DNA of 64,000 bases from JACVRW01 sp963812915 (GTDB lineage: Bacteria > Actinomycetota > Thermoleophilia > Solirubrobacterales > Thermoleophilaceae): contig CAWEXB010000013.1 in assembly GCA_963812915.1 (NCBI GenBank), positions 1 through 64,000 of the forward strand, read 5' to 3'. The position numbers and the translations under genes are program-made. Below the pieces are notes generated by a model that searched no databases, was not told where the DNA came from, and was given only the letters and a program-made list of their open reading frames with translations. This document shows, one piece after another, positions 1 to 9,220 of the stretch. Positions within the stretch are counted from its first letter, which is position 1. Every line of letters begins with the position of its first letter.

Positions 1-69
1 CGCTCTGATCGAGGGCGAGCTCGCGAGCGTCGAGCGGGAGTCGCCGGCGCCCGCCGAGCCCGTCCGATG
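1..69 (+). CDS. C-terminal end of an unidentified protein (partial)
   Basis: An open frame enters from the window edge and ends with TGA at 67-69, giving a tail that reads ALIEGELASVER and then a Pro/Ala-rich end. The family cannot be named from 22 residues. The same tail, with its stop codon overlapping the next ATG, occurs directly before cydA at 4996-5063, so this gene belongs to the kind that precedes cydA. Here the ATG that overlaps the stop (66-68) leads only to a five-codon frame, so no cydA follows. Confidence 0.4.
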
Positions 70-581
70 ACCGTCATGGTGTGAGTGGTCCAGTCCTGCA
101 GGAGCACGATCACCAGCGATCGCTTCATCGCGACGCACTCTCATCCTGCACGAACCTTCCGGCTTCACCCGCATCGGGTGATGCGCGACGGCGGGCCAGC
201 CCCGGTCGCTAGCAGCCCTTGGCTGGACCGGCTGGCAGCCTTCGGCTCGACCCACTTCACCGCTTCTGCGATCGCCACCTGGCCCTTCGAAGCCCTCACC
301 CTGCTCAATCCTCGACGACGCCGCCGATTTGCAGCGGTTTCCGCTAGACCCGTCGCCCGGCTAGCGCTCAGTCCGCGCCTGAATGTGGCGGCTTCGGGGA
401 TCCACACGGCCCGATTCCGCGCTATGCCGCGAGTCCGGACGATCGCACACCGATCGCATGCTTTCGCGCCCCGAGATAGCGAGCCGAATGCTAGAGAACC
501 TCGCTTGCTCGTCGCCCGCTGCGGTCGGGTCGCTCGGTCCCGGACGCGCTCGCCTTCGCGCGACGGGAGCAGCTGATCTCG
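70..581. other. No recognisable gene
   Basis: Open frames exist on both strands, but their products are Arg/Ala-rich translations of GC-rich DNA with no family resemblance, signal or good ribosome binding site. I see no repeat or RNA gene here. The stretch separates the broken-off gene end from the Rieske remnant and is probably eroded sequence. Confidence 0.5.
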
Positions 582-800
582 ATGTGCGACATCGTCCGCT
601 GGCGAACCCGGGCCGGCGCCATCTCCTCGATCACGCCCTATGTGAACTGCTCGCGCTCGTCGTGCACCACACTCACGTGCCACTACGACGGCTCGCAGTT
701 CGACGTCATGACCGGCGCCGTTCTGCGTGGGCCGGCGAGCGCGCCGCTCGCCACCTACGACCCCCGCGAGCAAGACGGCGAGATCCAGGTCCGCGTCTGA
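582..800 (+). pseudogene. Remnant of a Rieske [2Fe-2S] ferredoxin-type protein
   Basis: The last 40 or so residues match the C-terminal half of small Rieske ferredoxins: a TLTC motif, a GSQFDVMTGAVLRGPA stretch and a final DGEIQV. The ligand motif that should read C-P-x-H-G-S reads C-H-Y-D-G-S at residues 33-38, so the histidine ligand is lost. The N-terminal half with the first Cys-His pair is not recognisable in any frame. Known role of the family: electron transfer. As read here it could not bind the cluster. Confidence 0.5.
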
Positions 801-816
801 GAATTCCCGCGCGCTG

Positions 817-1434
817 CTACCCGGCCAGGCTGTTGGCGGCGATGACGATGAAGAACGCGATCACGATCTCACTGACGACCCACGAGTGCGTATCCATCTA
901 ATCGCGCGCCTTCGGCAGGAACCCCTGCGCCCGTTGACCGAACAGCAGCAGCAGGAGCGCCGGTAGCGCCAGCAAGAGCAGGGTGAGCAGCACGAAAGGA
1001 AGCAAGTGCCACCACGGATCACCGTGGTTTGACAGATAGGTGCCGACGGCCTACGAGGTGAGGATGTCGGTCGGGAACACGCCCAGCAGCAGGAAGCCGA
1101 GCCTGAACGAGAACCTCGGTCTCGCCGTCTCCAGCTTGCCCATCCATTTCGGCGGCTCCGATTGCTTGCGCCTGATGAATTTGTAGAGCGCCGCCGCCAC
1201 GAGAAGGACCAGGACCACGACGTCAAGCGTGTCGTGCGACGCCCCGGCGTCGGAGAGGCCCGAGCCCACGAAGAACGCGACCGTGACGAACGCGGTTATG
1301 GACAGGGCCGCACCGGCGATGTAGGCGGCCGAGTTGCGGTGCCAGTTCTCGCTCGTCGCGAGGAAAATGGCGCTCAGGATCTGCGGACCGGCGATCATCA
1401 CGAACGCCATCGGCAGGATCTTCGCCCAGTTCAC
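817..1434 (-). pseudogene. GAP-family (SfLAP) membrane protein, two in-frame TAG stops
   Basis: Reading down from a possible GTG at 1434, the frame encodes a multi-helix membrane protein with an AGPQILSAIFLATSENW segment, several hydrophobic helices and an FPTDILTS motif typical of the GAP/Sap (sulfolipid-1-addressing) family. The frame stays open and in register to 817 except for TAG at 1051-1053 and TAG at 898-900. The second replaces what is usually Trp in the RDWM motif, leaving RD-stop-MDTHSWVVSE. TAG is a normal stop for neighbours such as cydA, so these are inactivating changes or errors, not recoding. An intact paralogue lies at 1931-2608. Confidence 0.7.
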
Positions 1435-1930
1435 GACCGGAGCATATTCCGGAACAATCCGGCTTCCCCTGCCAACGCTAACCGAGCGCCACCAACGTGA
1501 GCGGTCCCGCCCAAGATGGACTGCCGCGTTCCATGCGACGCGGGAATGCCGCCTTTCGTCCAACTCGATAGTGAGGGCGCGGTGAGGCGCCGGAGGGCGC
1601 TGGTTTCGTCGGAGCGACACGCTCGCCCGTTTCGCGAATGCGGAACTGTGGCAACGCCGGAGACGCCGAGCAGTATTGCTCGCTCGGCCTCGCCGTCTAG
1701 GACACTTGCGTCATCGCGGGGATCCTGGCATCCGGACTTTTCGCCTGCGCCCGGCATCGACTGCACGTGGAACCCGAAGGGCAGGTCTGCCACGGCCGCA
1801 ACGCCTCATATGACGACGCGCGCCGGGGTGCGCGGGTTTGGTGGGTGACTGGTCGACGCTCCGCTGCGTCCATGAGTCGCAACGACCAGTCCATCGACGA
1901 CCGGTGCCGCCGCTCGCCGAGCCGCGTGCG
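1435..1930. other. No recognisable gene
   Basis: This gap lies between the divergent GAP pseudogene and the intact GAP gene. Overlapping open frames on both strands give low-complexity Arg-rich products. No promoter or repeat stood out. It presumably holds the start regions of the two GAP genes. Confidence 0.5.
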
Positions 1931-2608
1931 ATGAATCTCGAGGCGCTGGTCCTCGGGTTGTTCAGCGGCCTACGGCCCGGGACGAGCCTAGCGGCGGTCC
2001 TGGCGTTGCTCAAAACGCCCAAGCCACAGCGGCTACTGCTCTTCTTCACCGCCGCAGGCGTTGCCTCGAGCTGGGCGATCGGGCTGGTAGTGGTCGGGGT
2101 CTTCCACGGTGCCAACGTGGCTGTCGGGGGGTCGACGTTCACGGCCGTGCTCGACGTCGCCGTCGGTGCGGCGGCGCTCGGGTTCGCGGCCGGTCTGCAA
2201 CGGGGTTGGGTTCAACCCACGCGTCGGCGCAGCTCGAGCCCGTCGGCAACAGCTGTGGGCTCGCGGTTCGGCCGGCGCCTGCGCAACCCCTCCGCCCGCG
2301 ACGCCGCCGCCGCCGGGATAGGCACGCATCTACCCGGGCTCATCTACCTGGCGGCGCTCAACGCGATCGCCTCCGAACGGCCTGCCCCCGTGGACGCCGC
2401 CCTGCAGGTCGCGATCTACGACGCCCTCTGGTTCCTGGTCCCTCTCGCGTCGCTCGTGCTGGCGGTGGTGCGCCCCGGTGCGCCCCTCGCTTATCTCGAC
2501 GCGGCGACGGCCTGGGTCCGTCGCCACGAGCACGCCATCCTCGTGTCGGGCTCGCTCGTTCTCGGCGGCTACCTCGTCGTCAAGGGGACGGCGCGCCTGT
2601 TCACCTGA
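1931..2608 (+). CDS. GAP-family (SfLAP, PF11139-like) integral membrane protein
   Basis: The product of about 225 residues is almost entirely hydrophobic helices. It opens with MNLEALVLGLFSGLRPG, and a further membrane segment follows a basic loop around residues 95-125. The family includes the mycobacterial sulfolipid-addressing protein Sap and is thought to act in lipid or small-molecule transport across the membrane; the substrate here is unknown. I chose the ATG at 1931 because the upstream extension to 1838 is Arg/Pro-rich and unlike the family. An inactivated paralogue lies 500 bp upstream on the other strand. Confidence 0.75.
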   Translation: MNLEALVLGLFSGLRPGTSLAAVLALLKTPKPQRLLLFFTAAGVASSWAIGLVVVGVFHGANVAVGGSTFTAVLDVAVGAAALGFAAGLQRGWVQPTRRRSSSPSATAVGSRFGRRLRNPSARDAAAAGIGTHLPGLIYLAALNAIASERPAPVDAALQVAIYDALWFLVPLASLVLAVVRPGAPLAYLDAATAWVRRHEHAILVSGSLVLGGYLVVKGTARLFT

Positions 2609-2945
2609 AACGGCCGCTAACGGGCGATTTGCTCGCGGACGCCCCTTTCATAGGCATAGGAGCGGCGGACGTCGGCAGTGCGTCGCCGTGCATGCGCCGC
2701 CAGCAGATCAGTGAGCATCCGAGGCAGACGAGGGCCTCCCCTCGCTTTCGAAGATCATCCCGAGCCCATCGCTGGGAAGGCGAAGCGGGCCCACGCCAAG
2801 AATCTCGCTCACGCGGTCTGCCCTACTCGACTCGGCAGTCGCCCTGGGGCCGATCTGGGCAGTCGCCCTGGGGCCGAACTGGGGTTAATGTCAGAGGCGT
2901 AAACCACGGGGAAGGACAACGTCCTAGCCGACGAACCAAGAGGCC
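2609..2945. other. Intergenic region upstream of the DUF2252 gene
   Basis: No gene is supported here. The one clear structure is a 24-bp tandem repeat at 2834-2881. The last 60 bases before the ATG at 2946 are less GC-rich than the surroundings and probably carry the DUF2252 promoter. Confidence 0.6.
2834..2881. repeat. Two tandem copies of a 24-bp unit
   Basis: The unit starts ggcagtcgccctggggccg and is present at 2834-2857 and 2858-2881 with one mismatch (cgatctg against cgaactg). It lies 64 bp before the DUF2252 start codon, where it could be a double regulator site, or it may be simple slippage. Confidence 0.85.
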
Positions 2946-4367
2946 ATGCCCTCCGCGCCCACCAAGCCTCCGCTCGTGGACACCGCCTCCCTAGAGGAGC
3001 GCGCGGCCGCCGGCAAGGCGGCGCGGGAGAAGGTTCCGCGCTCGAGCCACGGCGAATGGGAGCCGCCGGCGCGCCGGCGAGATCCGGTCAAGGTGCTCGA
3101 GGATCAGGCCAAGAGCCGTGTCCAAGAGCTGGTGCCGATCCGCTACGGGCGGATGCTCGCCTCGCCGTTCGCGTTCTTTCGCGGCGCGGCGGCGATCATG
3201 GCGATGGACCTCGCGAAGACCCCCGAGTCCGGGCTGCGGGTCCAGGCATGCGGCGATGCCCACCTCTCGAACTTCGGCGTCTTCGCCGCCCCGGACCGGC
3301 GGCTGGTGTTCAGCCTCAACGACTTCGACGAGACGCTTCCGGGGCCCTGGGAGTGGGATGTCAAGCGCCTTGCGGCGAGCTTCGCGATCGCCGGGCGCGA
3401 CCGCGACTTCACCCCTAAGGAGACTCGCGTTGCGGTCCTCCGCACGGTCCGCTCCTACCGTGAGGCGATGCGCGAGTTCGCCGCGATGCGGAACCTCGAC
3501 GTCTGGTACTCGCGCCTCGACGTCGACACCCTCCTCGCCGACCTGGCCAAGGTGGCCACCGCCAAGGCGATGAAGGAGGCGAGGAAGGACGTCAAGAAGG
3601 CCGGCAAGAAGAACAGCCTCAGAGCGTTCGATCGCCTTGTTCGTGTGGTCGATGGTGAGCCGCGAATCATCAGCGACCCGCCGCTGCTGGTCCCCGCCCG
3701 GGAGCTCGTCTCCGAGGAGGCCCACGAGCTCGAGGAGCGGATCCTCGAGATGCTCGGCCGTTACCGCGAGAGTCTCAAGGGCGACCGTCGCCACCTGTTC
3801 GACAGCTACCGGTTCGTCGAGATGGCGCGCAAGGTGGTCGGGGTCGGCAGCGTCGGAACGCGCGCCTGGGTGGTGCTGATGATGGGCCGCGACGGGCAGG
3901 ATCCACTCTTCCTGCAGGCCAAGGAGGCGGAGGCCTCGGTGCTCGAGCCCTACGTCGGCGAGAGCGAGTTCGGAAACCACGGCGAGCGGGTGGTCGAGGG
4001 CCAGTGGCTGATGCAGGCCTCGAGCGACATCCTCCTCGGCTGGCTCCCAGCCCTGGCTTTCGACGGCGGCAAACGAGACTTCTACGTCCGCCAGCTCTGG
4101 GACGGGAAGCGATCGGTCGAGATCGAGACCCTGCCGCCGGAGGGACTGGCGATCTACGGTCGGGTCTGCGGCTGGACGCTTGCCCGAGCCCACGCGCGGT
4201 CCGGCGACCGGATCGCGATCGGGTCCTACCTCGGCAAGGGCAAGACCTTCGACCGGGCGATCGCCGAGTTCTCAGAGCGCTATGCAGACCAGAACGAGCT
4301 CGACTACGGCATGCTCGCGGACGCGGCCAAGTCGGGCCGCATCGAGGTTGAGACCGACCTCATCTAG
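2946..4367 (+). CDS. DUF2252 family protein
   Basis: The 473-residue product is full length for DUF2252. Landmarks are VPIRYGRMLASPF at 63-75, CGDAHLSNFG at 102-111 and NDFDETLPGPWEWD at 125-138. The GDAH...N and DFDE motifs resemble the catalytic loop and metal-binding Asp of aminoglycoside-phosphotransferase-like kinases, so a kinase-like fold is a reasonable inference; no substrate is established for the family. Residues 195-215 form a Lys-rich helix. The gene stands alone. A decayed fragment of a second DUF2252 gene sits beside the IS256 element near 46,000. Confidence 0.9.
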   Translation: MPSAPTKPPLVDTASLEERAAAGKAAREKVPRSSHGEWEPPARRRDPVKVLEDQAKSRVQELVPIRYGRMLASPFAFFRGAAAIMAMDLAKTPESGLRVQACGDAHLSNFGVFAAPDRRLVFSLNDFDETLPGPWEWDVKRLAASFAIAGRDRDFTPKETRVAVLRTVRSYREAMREFAAMRNLDVWYSRLDVDTLLADLAKVATAKAMKEARKDVKKAGKKNSLRAFDRLVRVVDGEPRIISDPPLLVPARELVSEEAHELEERILEMLGRYRESLKGDRRHLFDSYRFVEMARKVVGVGSVGTRAWVVLMMGRDGQDPLFLQAKEAEASVLEPYVGESEFGNHGERVVEGQWLMQASSDILLGWLPALAFDGGKRDFYVRQLWDGKRSVEIETLPPEGLAIYGRVCGWTLARAHARSGDRIAIGSYLGKGKTFDRAIAEFSERYADQNELDYGMLADAAKSGRIEVETDLI

Positions 4368-4995
4368 AGAACGTCAGCCCGGGGCCGCGGTCGCAGCACC
4401 GGGGATCAGTTGATCGCCACCCAGCGAAATCTGCGGCCGAGCAGATTGGCGGTTGTCTCGATGCCCGGGGGGCCCCCAACAGCGCCACGTCAACCGCCAG
4501 AACGAGGACCGCTTCGGTACGCGCCTCGTGCAGCGCCTGCCGGGCGCGCGCGTTCAGTTCGGCGCCGGGGAATCCGAGCTCACCGGCGGATGCTCAGCAG
4601 GTTCGCTCATGTGACCGACATTCTCGAAGCGGGCCGTCGCGGCGTAAATCGTCCGTTGCACGGGCGTGCCATGTTTCGTGGCGTCGGCGGGTTGAAGCGC
4701 GTGCTTACGACCGTCCAGCCGAGCTGATCGGCCATGACCAGGGCTTTCTCGGCGGCCTTGGTGTATGCGAATTCGCGCGGTTGGTAATCCGATCCTCACA
4801 GATCCACAGAGCACGCCGGCGCGAATCACCCGATTCGGATGATGCGCGGCAGAGGACCAGAGCCGAGAATCCGCCGACCCGCCCGACGGGATGGCTCCCA
4901 CATGAGCACCGCGGCACGACTTCCGCAGCGCACTCGCTGGACCGAACATGACGCTTGCGGCATGCGGCGCGAGGCACCGGTCAGTGGGCGCCAGA
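4368..4995. other. No confident gene; probably decayed sequence
   Basis: On the minus strand near 4620-4770 one frame reads AYTKAAEKALVMADQLGWTV, which looks protein-like but is embedded in frames that shift and stop, and I cannot assign it. Nothing else is recognisable. The stretch ends where the duplicated pre-cydA block begins. Confidence 0.45.
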
Positions 4996-5063
4996 GCGCC
5001 CTGATCGAGGGGGAGCTCGCCACCGTCGAGCGGTCGCCGGGCCACGCCGAATCCGCTCGATGA
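4996..5063 (+). repeat. Second copy of the pre-cydA block (tail of an unidentified gene)
   Basis: This block matches 1-69 closely in bases and in translation (ALIEGELATVER against ALIEGELASVER). Its frame ends with TGA at 5061-5063, overlapping the cydA ATG as ATGA, the usual layout for translational coupling. Upstream of about 4990 the frame does not resemble a protein, so this copy is probably a gene stump and the complete gene lies off the left edge. Confidence 0.6.
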
Positions 5064-6472
5064 CCGACGCCGCGACCCCGATTGCCCTCGACACGGTCGA
5101 CCTCGCGCGCATCCAGTTCGGGATGACGTCGATCTACCACTTCATCTTCGTCCCGTTGACGCTGGGCCTGGCGCCGCTGGTGGCGGTGATGCAAACGCTC
5201 TGGCACCGCAAGGGCGACGAGCACTGGCTGCGGCTGACGCGCTTCTTCGGCACGCTGCTCTTGATCAACTTCGCGATCGGCGTCGCGACCGGGCTCGTTC
5301 AGGAGTTCCAGTTCGGAATGAACTGGTCCGTCTACTCGGAGTTCGTCGGCGACGTCTTCGGCGCGCCGCTGGCGATCGAGGGCCTCGCCGCCTTCTTCCT
5401 GGAGGCGACCTTCCTCGGGCTCTGGATCTTCGGCTGGAACCGGCTCTCGCCTCGGCTCCACCTGGCGACCATCTGGATCGTGGCGCTCGGCACCTGGCTG
5501 TCGGCGTACTTCATCCTCGTCGCGAACTCGTGGATGCAGCACCCCGTGGGCTACAAGATCGTGGGCGGGAAGGCCGAGCTGACCGACGTCGGGGCGCTGC
5601 TGTCGAACTCCTTCGCCCTGCGCGCCTTCCTGCACACCATCCTCGCCGGGCTTACGACGGCCTCGATAGTCGTGCTGGGCGTCGCCTGCTGGCACATCCT
5701 GCGCCGCCGCAACATCGAGCTGTTCCGCAAGGCCGCCGCGCTGGCGTTGATCGTCGCCGTTCCCGCGACAATCGCGAACCTCACGGTCGGCAGCCGCTTC
5801 GGCGAGGCGGTCACCAGCGCTCAGTCGATGAAGATCGCCGCGACGGAGACGCTCTGGGACACCGAGCAGCCGGCGAGCTTCTCGGCCTTCCAGATCGGCG
5901 GCTTCTCGAAGCAGGACCAGGACCCGAGCTTCGCGATCGAGATTCCCAGGCTGCTGTCGTTCCTCGCCGCCGGCTCGTTCAACGCCAAGGTCGAGGGCAT
6001 GAACCAGCTCCAGGCCGACGCCGAGAGGAGGTTCGGACCGGGGAACTACATACCGTCGGTCGAGACGGTCTACTGGGCGATGCGGGTGATGGCCTACCTC
6101 GGCACTCTGATGGCCCTCGTCGCCGTCGTCGGCGCCTACCTGTACCGACGGCGAAAGCTCGAGACAGCCCGCTGGTTCCTCTGGACGGCCGTCGTCACGA
6201 CGGCGTTCCCCTTCCTCGCCGCCGTCGCCGGCTGGATTCTGACCGAGATGGGCCGACAGCCGTGGATCGTGCAGGACCTGCTGAAGACCGATGGGGCCCA
6301 CTCGCCGAACGTCGGCAGCGCGACGATCGCGACGAGCATCGGGGTGTTCGCCACGCTCTACGTGGCGCTCGGGATCGTCGACTTCATCCTCATGCGGCGC
6401 TACGCGCGCATCGATCCGCCCGAGCCGAGCGGCGGCGCTCGGGACGCCGCGCTGACCGCACCCGGTTACTAG
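5060..6472 (+). CDS. cydA: Cytochrome bd quinol oxidase subunit I
   Basis: CydA carries the quinol site and the hemes of the bd-type terminal oxidase, which reduces oxygen to water without pumping protons. The 470-residue product has the conserved start FGMTSIYHFIFVPLTLGL with the heme ligand His27, a second ligand candidate His192, Met344 in WAMRVMAYLG and the acidic helix EGLAAFFLEATFLG at 108-121. The Q-loop is short, as in the CydA of many Gram-positive bacteria. The ATG at 5060 is chosen because it overlaps the preceding stop and family similarity begins a few residues later. cydB follows after 2 bp. Confidence 0.95.
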   Translation: MTDAATPIALDTVDLARIQFGMTSIYHFIFVPLTLGLAPLVAVMQTLWHRKGDEHWLRLTRFFGTLLLINFAIGVATGLVQEFQFGMNWSVYSEFVGDVFGAPLAIEGLAAFFLEATFLGLWIFGWNRLSPRLHLATIWIVALGTWLSAYFILVANSWMQHPVGYKIVGGKAELTDVGALLSNSFALRAFLHTILAGLTTASIVVLGVACWHILRRRNIELFRKAAALALIVAVPATIANLTVGSRFGEAVTSAQSMKIAATETLWDTEQPASFSAFQIGGFSKQDQDPSFAIEIPRLLSFLAAGSFNAKVEGMNQLQADAERRFGPGNYIPSVETVYWAMRVMAYLGTLMALVAVVGAYLYRRRKLETARWFLWTAVVTTAFPFLAAVAGWILTEMGRQPWIVQDLLKTDGAHSPNVGSATIATSIGVFATLYVALGIVDFILMRRYARIDPPEPSGGARDAALTAPGY

Positions 6473-6474
6473 GC

Positions 6475-7536
6475 ATGAGCCTCCCGGAGCTCTGGTTCCT
6501 CCTGATCGCCGTCTTCTGGGGCGGCTACTTCCTGCTCGAGGGATTCGACTTCGGCGTCGGCGCGCTGCTGCCGTTCCTGCCGCGTGGCGAGCGCGACCGA
6601 CGGGCGATGTTCGAGTCGATCGGCCCCGTCTGGGACGGCAACGAGGTCTGGCTGGTTGTGGCCGGCGCCGCGACGTTCGCGGCCTTCCCGGAGTGGTACG
6701 CGACGGCGTTCTCGGGCTTCTACATCGCCCTGCTGCTCGTCCTCGTCCTCCTGATCGTCCGGGTGGTCTCGTTCGAGTGGCGCGAGAGGAGCGACGATCC
6801 GCGCTGGCGGGCCACCTGGCAATGGGCCAACACGGTCGGCAGCGTCGGCGCCGCGTTCATCTGGGGGGTCGCCCTCGCGAACTTCCTGAACGGCGTCCCG
6901 CTGGACGGGGACAACAACTACGCCGGCGACTTCTGGGACCTGTTCAGCCCCTACACGGTCTTCGCCGGCCTCGTGGTGGTGCTGCTGTTCGCGTTCCACG
7001 GGGCCACGTACCTGACGCTGCGCACGACGGGCGAGCTGTGCGAGCGGGCGGCCCACGCGGCCCGCCGGCTCGCGGTGCCCGCGACGGTCGGCGCCGGCGG
7101 CCTGCTCGTCTGGACGGTCGCCGTCGCCGTCGATCGCAACGACAAGGACGTCTTCCCGCCCGTGCTGCCGGCGGCGCTCGGCATCGCGGTGCTGCTGCTG
7201 GCGGTGGCCTTCGTCTTCATGCGGCGCAGCGGCTGGGCATTCGTCATGACGGCGCTCGGAACCCTCGCCGTGGTCGCGACCATCTTCACCGGCCTCTACC
7301 CGCGCGTGCTCGTCTCCCACCCGGACTTCGCCAACAGCCTGACCATCTCGAACGCCGCGTCCTCGCACTACGCGCTCAAGGTGATGACGATCGCCGCGCT
7401 GATCCTCACACCGGTCGTGCTCCTCTATCAGGCGTGGACGTACTACGTCTTCCGGGCCCGGATCGCGGGTGAGACGCCCGGGGCCAACCCGCTCGACGCG
7501 CTCGCTCCCAAGCCCGGCGAGCCGCCGGCGCCCTGA
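6475..7536 (+). CDS. cydB: Cytochrome bd quinol oxidase subunit II
   Basis: CydB is the partner membrane subunit of the bd oxidase. The 353-residue product opens with SLPELWFLLIAVFWGGYF and has the family signatures LEGFDFGVGALLPFL and WDGNEVWLVVAGAATFAAFP within the first 70 residues, followed by further hydrophobic helices. It starts 2 bp after cydA and is followed by cydD after 5 bp, so the four cyd genes look like one transcript. Confidence 0.95.
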   Translation: MSLPELWFLLIAVFWGGYFLLEGFDFGVGALLPFLPRGERDRRAMFESIGPVWDGNEVWLVVAGAATFAAFPEWYATAFSGFYIALLLVLVLLIVRVVSFEWRERSDDPRWRATWQWANTVGSVGAAFIWGVALANFLNGVPLDGDNNYAGDFWDLFSPYTVFAGLVVVLLFAFHGATYLTLRTTGELCERAAHAARRLAVPATVGAGGLLVWTVAVAVDRNDKDVFPPVLPAALGIAVLLLAVAFVFMRRSGWAFVMTALGTLAVVATIFTGLYPRVLVSHPDFANSLTISNAASSHYALKVMTIAALILTPVVLLYQAWTYYVFRARIAGETPGANPLDALAPKPGEPPAP

Positions 7537-7541
7537 GTCCC

Positions 7542-9220
7542 GTGCGCGCCCTCGACCCGCGCCTCCTCCGCCGAGCGCGGTCCGCGCGGATCCTGCTGGG
7601 AGCCGACACCGCCATCGGGCTGGCCACCGCGCTGCTGGTGCTGCTGCAGGCGACCCTGCTCGCCCGCATCGTCGCGCGGGCGTTCGACGGCGCCTCGCTC
7701 GGCGGACGTCTCGGGGGACATCGTCCTGCTCGCAGTCGTCTTCGCCGGGCGCGGCGCGCTCGCGTGGTCGTTCGAGGTCGCCGGGCGTCGCGCGGCCTCG
7801 ACCGTGCTCTCCGAGCTGCGGCTCGCACTCGTGGAGCGCCGGCTGCGCACCCAGCCCGCCGCGCTCGACCGCGCCGAGGGAGGCGAGATCGCCACCGCCG
7901 CCGTCCAGGGCGTCGACGCGCTCGAGGCCTACTTCGCGCGCTACCTGCCCCAGGTCGTGCTCGCCTGCGTGGTGCCGGTCGCCGTGCTGCTCTGGGTCGC
8001 TCCCGTCGACCTCGAGTCGGCGCTGATCATGCTGCTGACCCTGCCGCTCGTGCCGGTGTTCATGTGGCTGATCGGCCTCTACACCGAGCAGCGCACCCGG
8101 GCGCGCTGGCAGGAGCTCCGGCTCCTCTCAACCCACTTCCTCGACGTCGTGCGCGGGCTGCCGACGCTGCGGGCGTGCAACCGCGGCCGCGCACAGGCGG
8201 CGCGGATCGCCGAGGTCAGCGAGCGCTACCGCCGGGCGACGATGGGCACGTTGCGCGTCAGCTTCCTGTCGGGATCGGTGCTCGAGCTGGCCGCCACCTT
8301 GGGCGTCGCGCTCGTGGCGGTCACCGTGGGCGTGCGGCTCGTCGGCGGCGGGCTCGGCCTCGAGGCCGGCCTGACCGTGCTCGTCCTGGCACCCGAGCTG
8401 TACCTGCCGCTGCGCCGGCTCGGCGCCGAGTTCCACGCCAGCGCGGACGGACTCGCCGTCGCGGCGCGGATCCTCGACCTGCTCGAGGCGCCGCCCGCGG
8501 TCCGGTCCGGTGGTCCGCGCATCGCGCCGAGCCCCGCCGACGCGCCCGTGCGGCTCGAGCGCGTCAGCTTCGCCTATCCCGCCCGGCCGGGACCGGTCCT
8601 CGACGGGCTCGACCTCGAGCTCTCGCCCGGCGAGACGGTGGCGCTCGTCGGCGACAGCGGGGCCGGCAAGAGCACGATCGCGATGCTGCTCGTGCGCCTG
8701 CTCGAGCCGACCGCCGGACGCATCAGCGTCGGCGGCGTCGACCTCGCCGGCTGCGGGACGGACGCCTGGCGGCGGCTCGTCGCCTGGGTGCCGCAGCACC
8801 CCACGCTCCTCCGAGGGACGCTGGCCGACAACATCCGGCTCGGCGACACCGCCGCGTCGCAGCTTCAGGTGCGGCGGGCGGCGGCGCTCGCCGGCGCCGC
8901 GCCCTTCATAGAGGCGCTGCCCCGCGGATACGAGACACTCGTCGGCGACGGCGGCCGGCCGCTCTCCGCGGGCGAGCGCCGCCGGATCGGGCTCGCCCGG
9001 GCCCTCCTCCGCGACGCGCCGCTGCTCATCCTCGACGAGCCCACGGCCGACCTCGACCCGGACAGCGCCGAGATCGTGGCGAAGGCCGTCGAGCGGGCAC
9101 TGCGCCGGCCGTACGGTCCTGCTGATCGCGCATCGCCCCGAGCTCGCTCGGCGAGCGGACCGGGTGGTCCGCCTCGAGCAGGGGCAGGCGATCGAAGAGC
9201 CGGCGCTGGAGGTCGCGTGA
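7542..9220 (+). CDS. cydD: ABC transporter CydD, broken by two single-base insertions
   Basis: CydD is half of the CydDC exporter of cysteine/glutathione needed to assemble bd oxidase. From the GTG at 7542 the frame gives the membrane start, shifts at the G run 7713-7717 and continues with SFEVAGRRAAST, the ABC domain (Walker A GDSGAGKST, LSAGERRRIGLARALL, Walker B LLILDEPTADLD), and shifts again near 9103-9106 before TVLLIAHRPELARRADRVV. Dropping one base at each site restores a full-length protein ending at 9220. Two clean +1 events in an otherwise conserved gene suggest sequence error. Confidence 0.85.

Noticed and set aside
817..1053. Reassignment of TAG as a sense codon
   Set aside because: TAG ends other genes here (cydA, the ABC permease, IS256 transposase), so it works as a stop; the two TAGs in the GAP gene are lesions or errors.
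2834..2881. Start of a CRISPR array
   Set aside because: Only two units, in direct contact without spacers, and no cas genes.
2991..4193. Long open frame on the minus strand opposite the DUF2252 gene
   Set aside because: It is antisense to a well-conserved gene and its product is Arg/Glu/Leu-biased low-complexity sequence typical of shadow frames in high-GC DNA.
4826..6301. 491-codon minus-strand frame opposite cydA
   Set aside because: Antisense to conserved cydA, composition of a shadow frame, no family resemblance.
7542..9125. 527-codon frame as a full protein
   Set aside because: Only its first 57 or so codons are CydD; after the G run at 7713 it reads the wrong frame.
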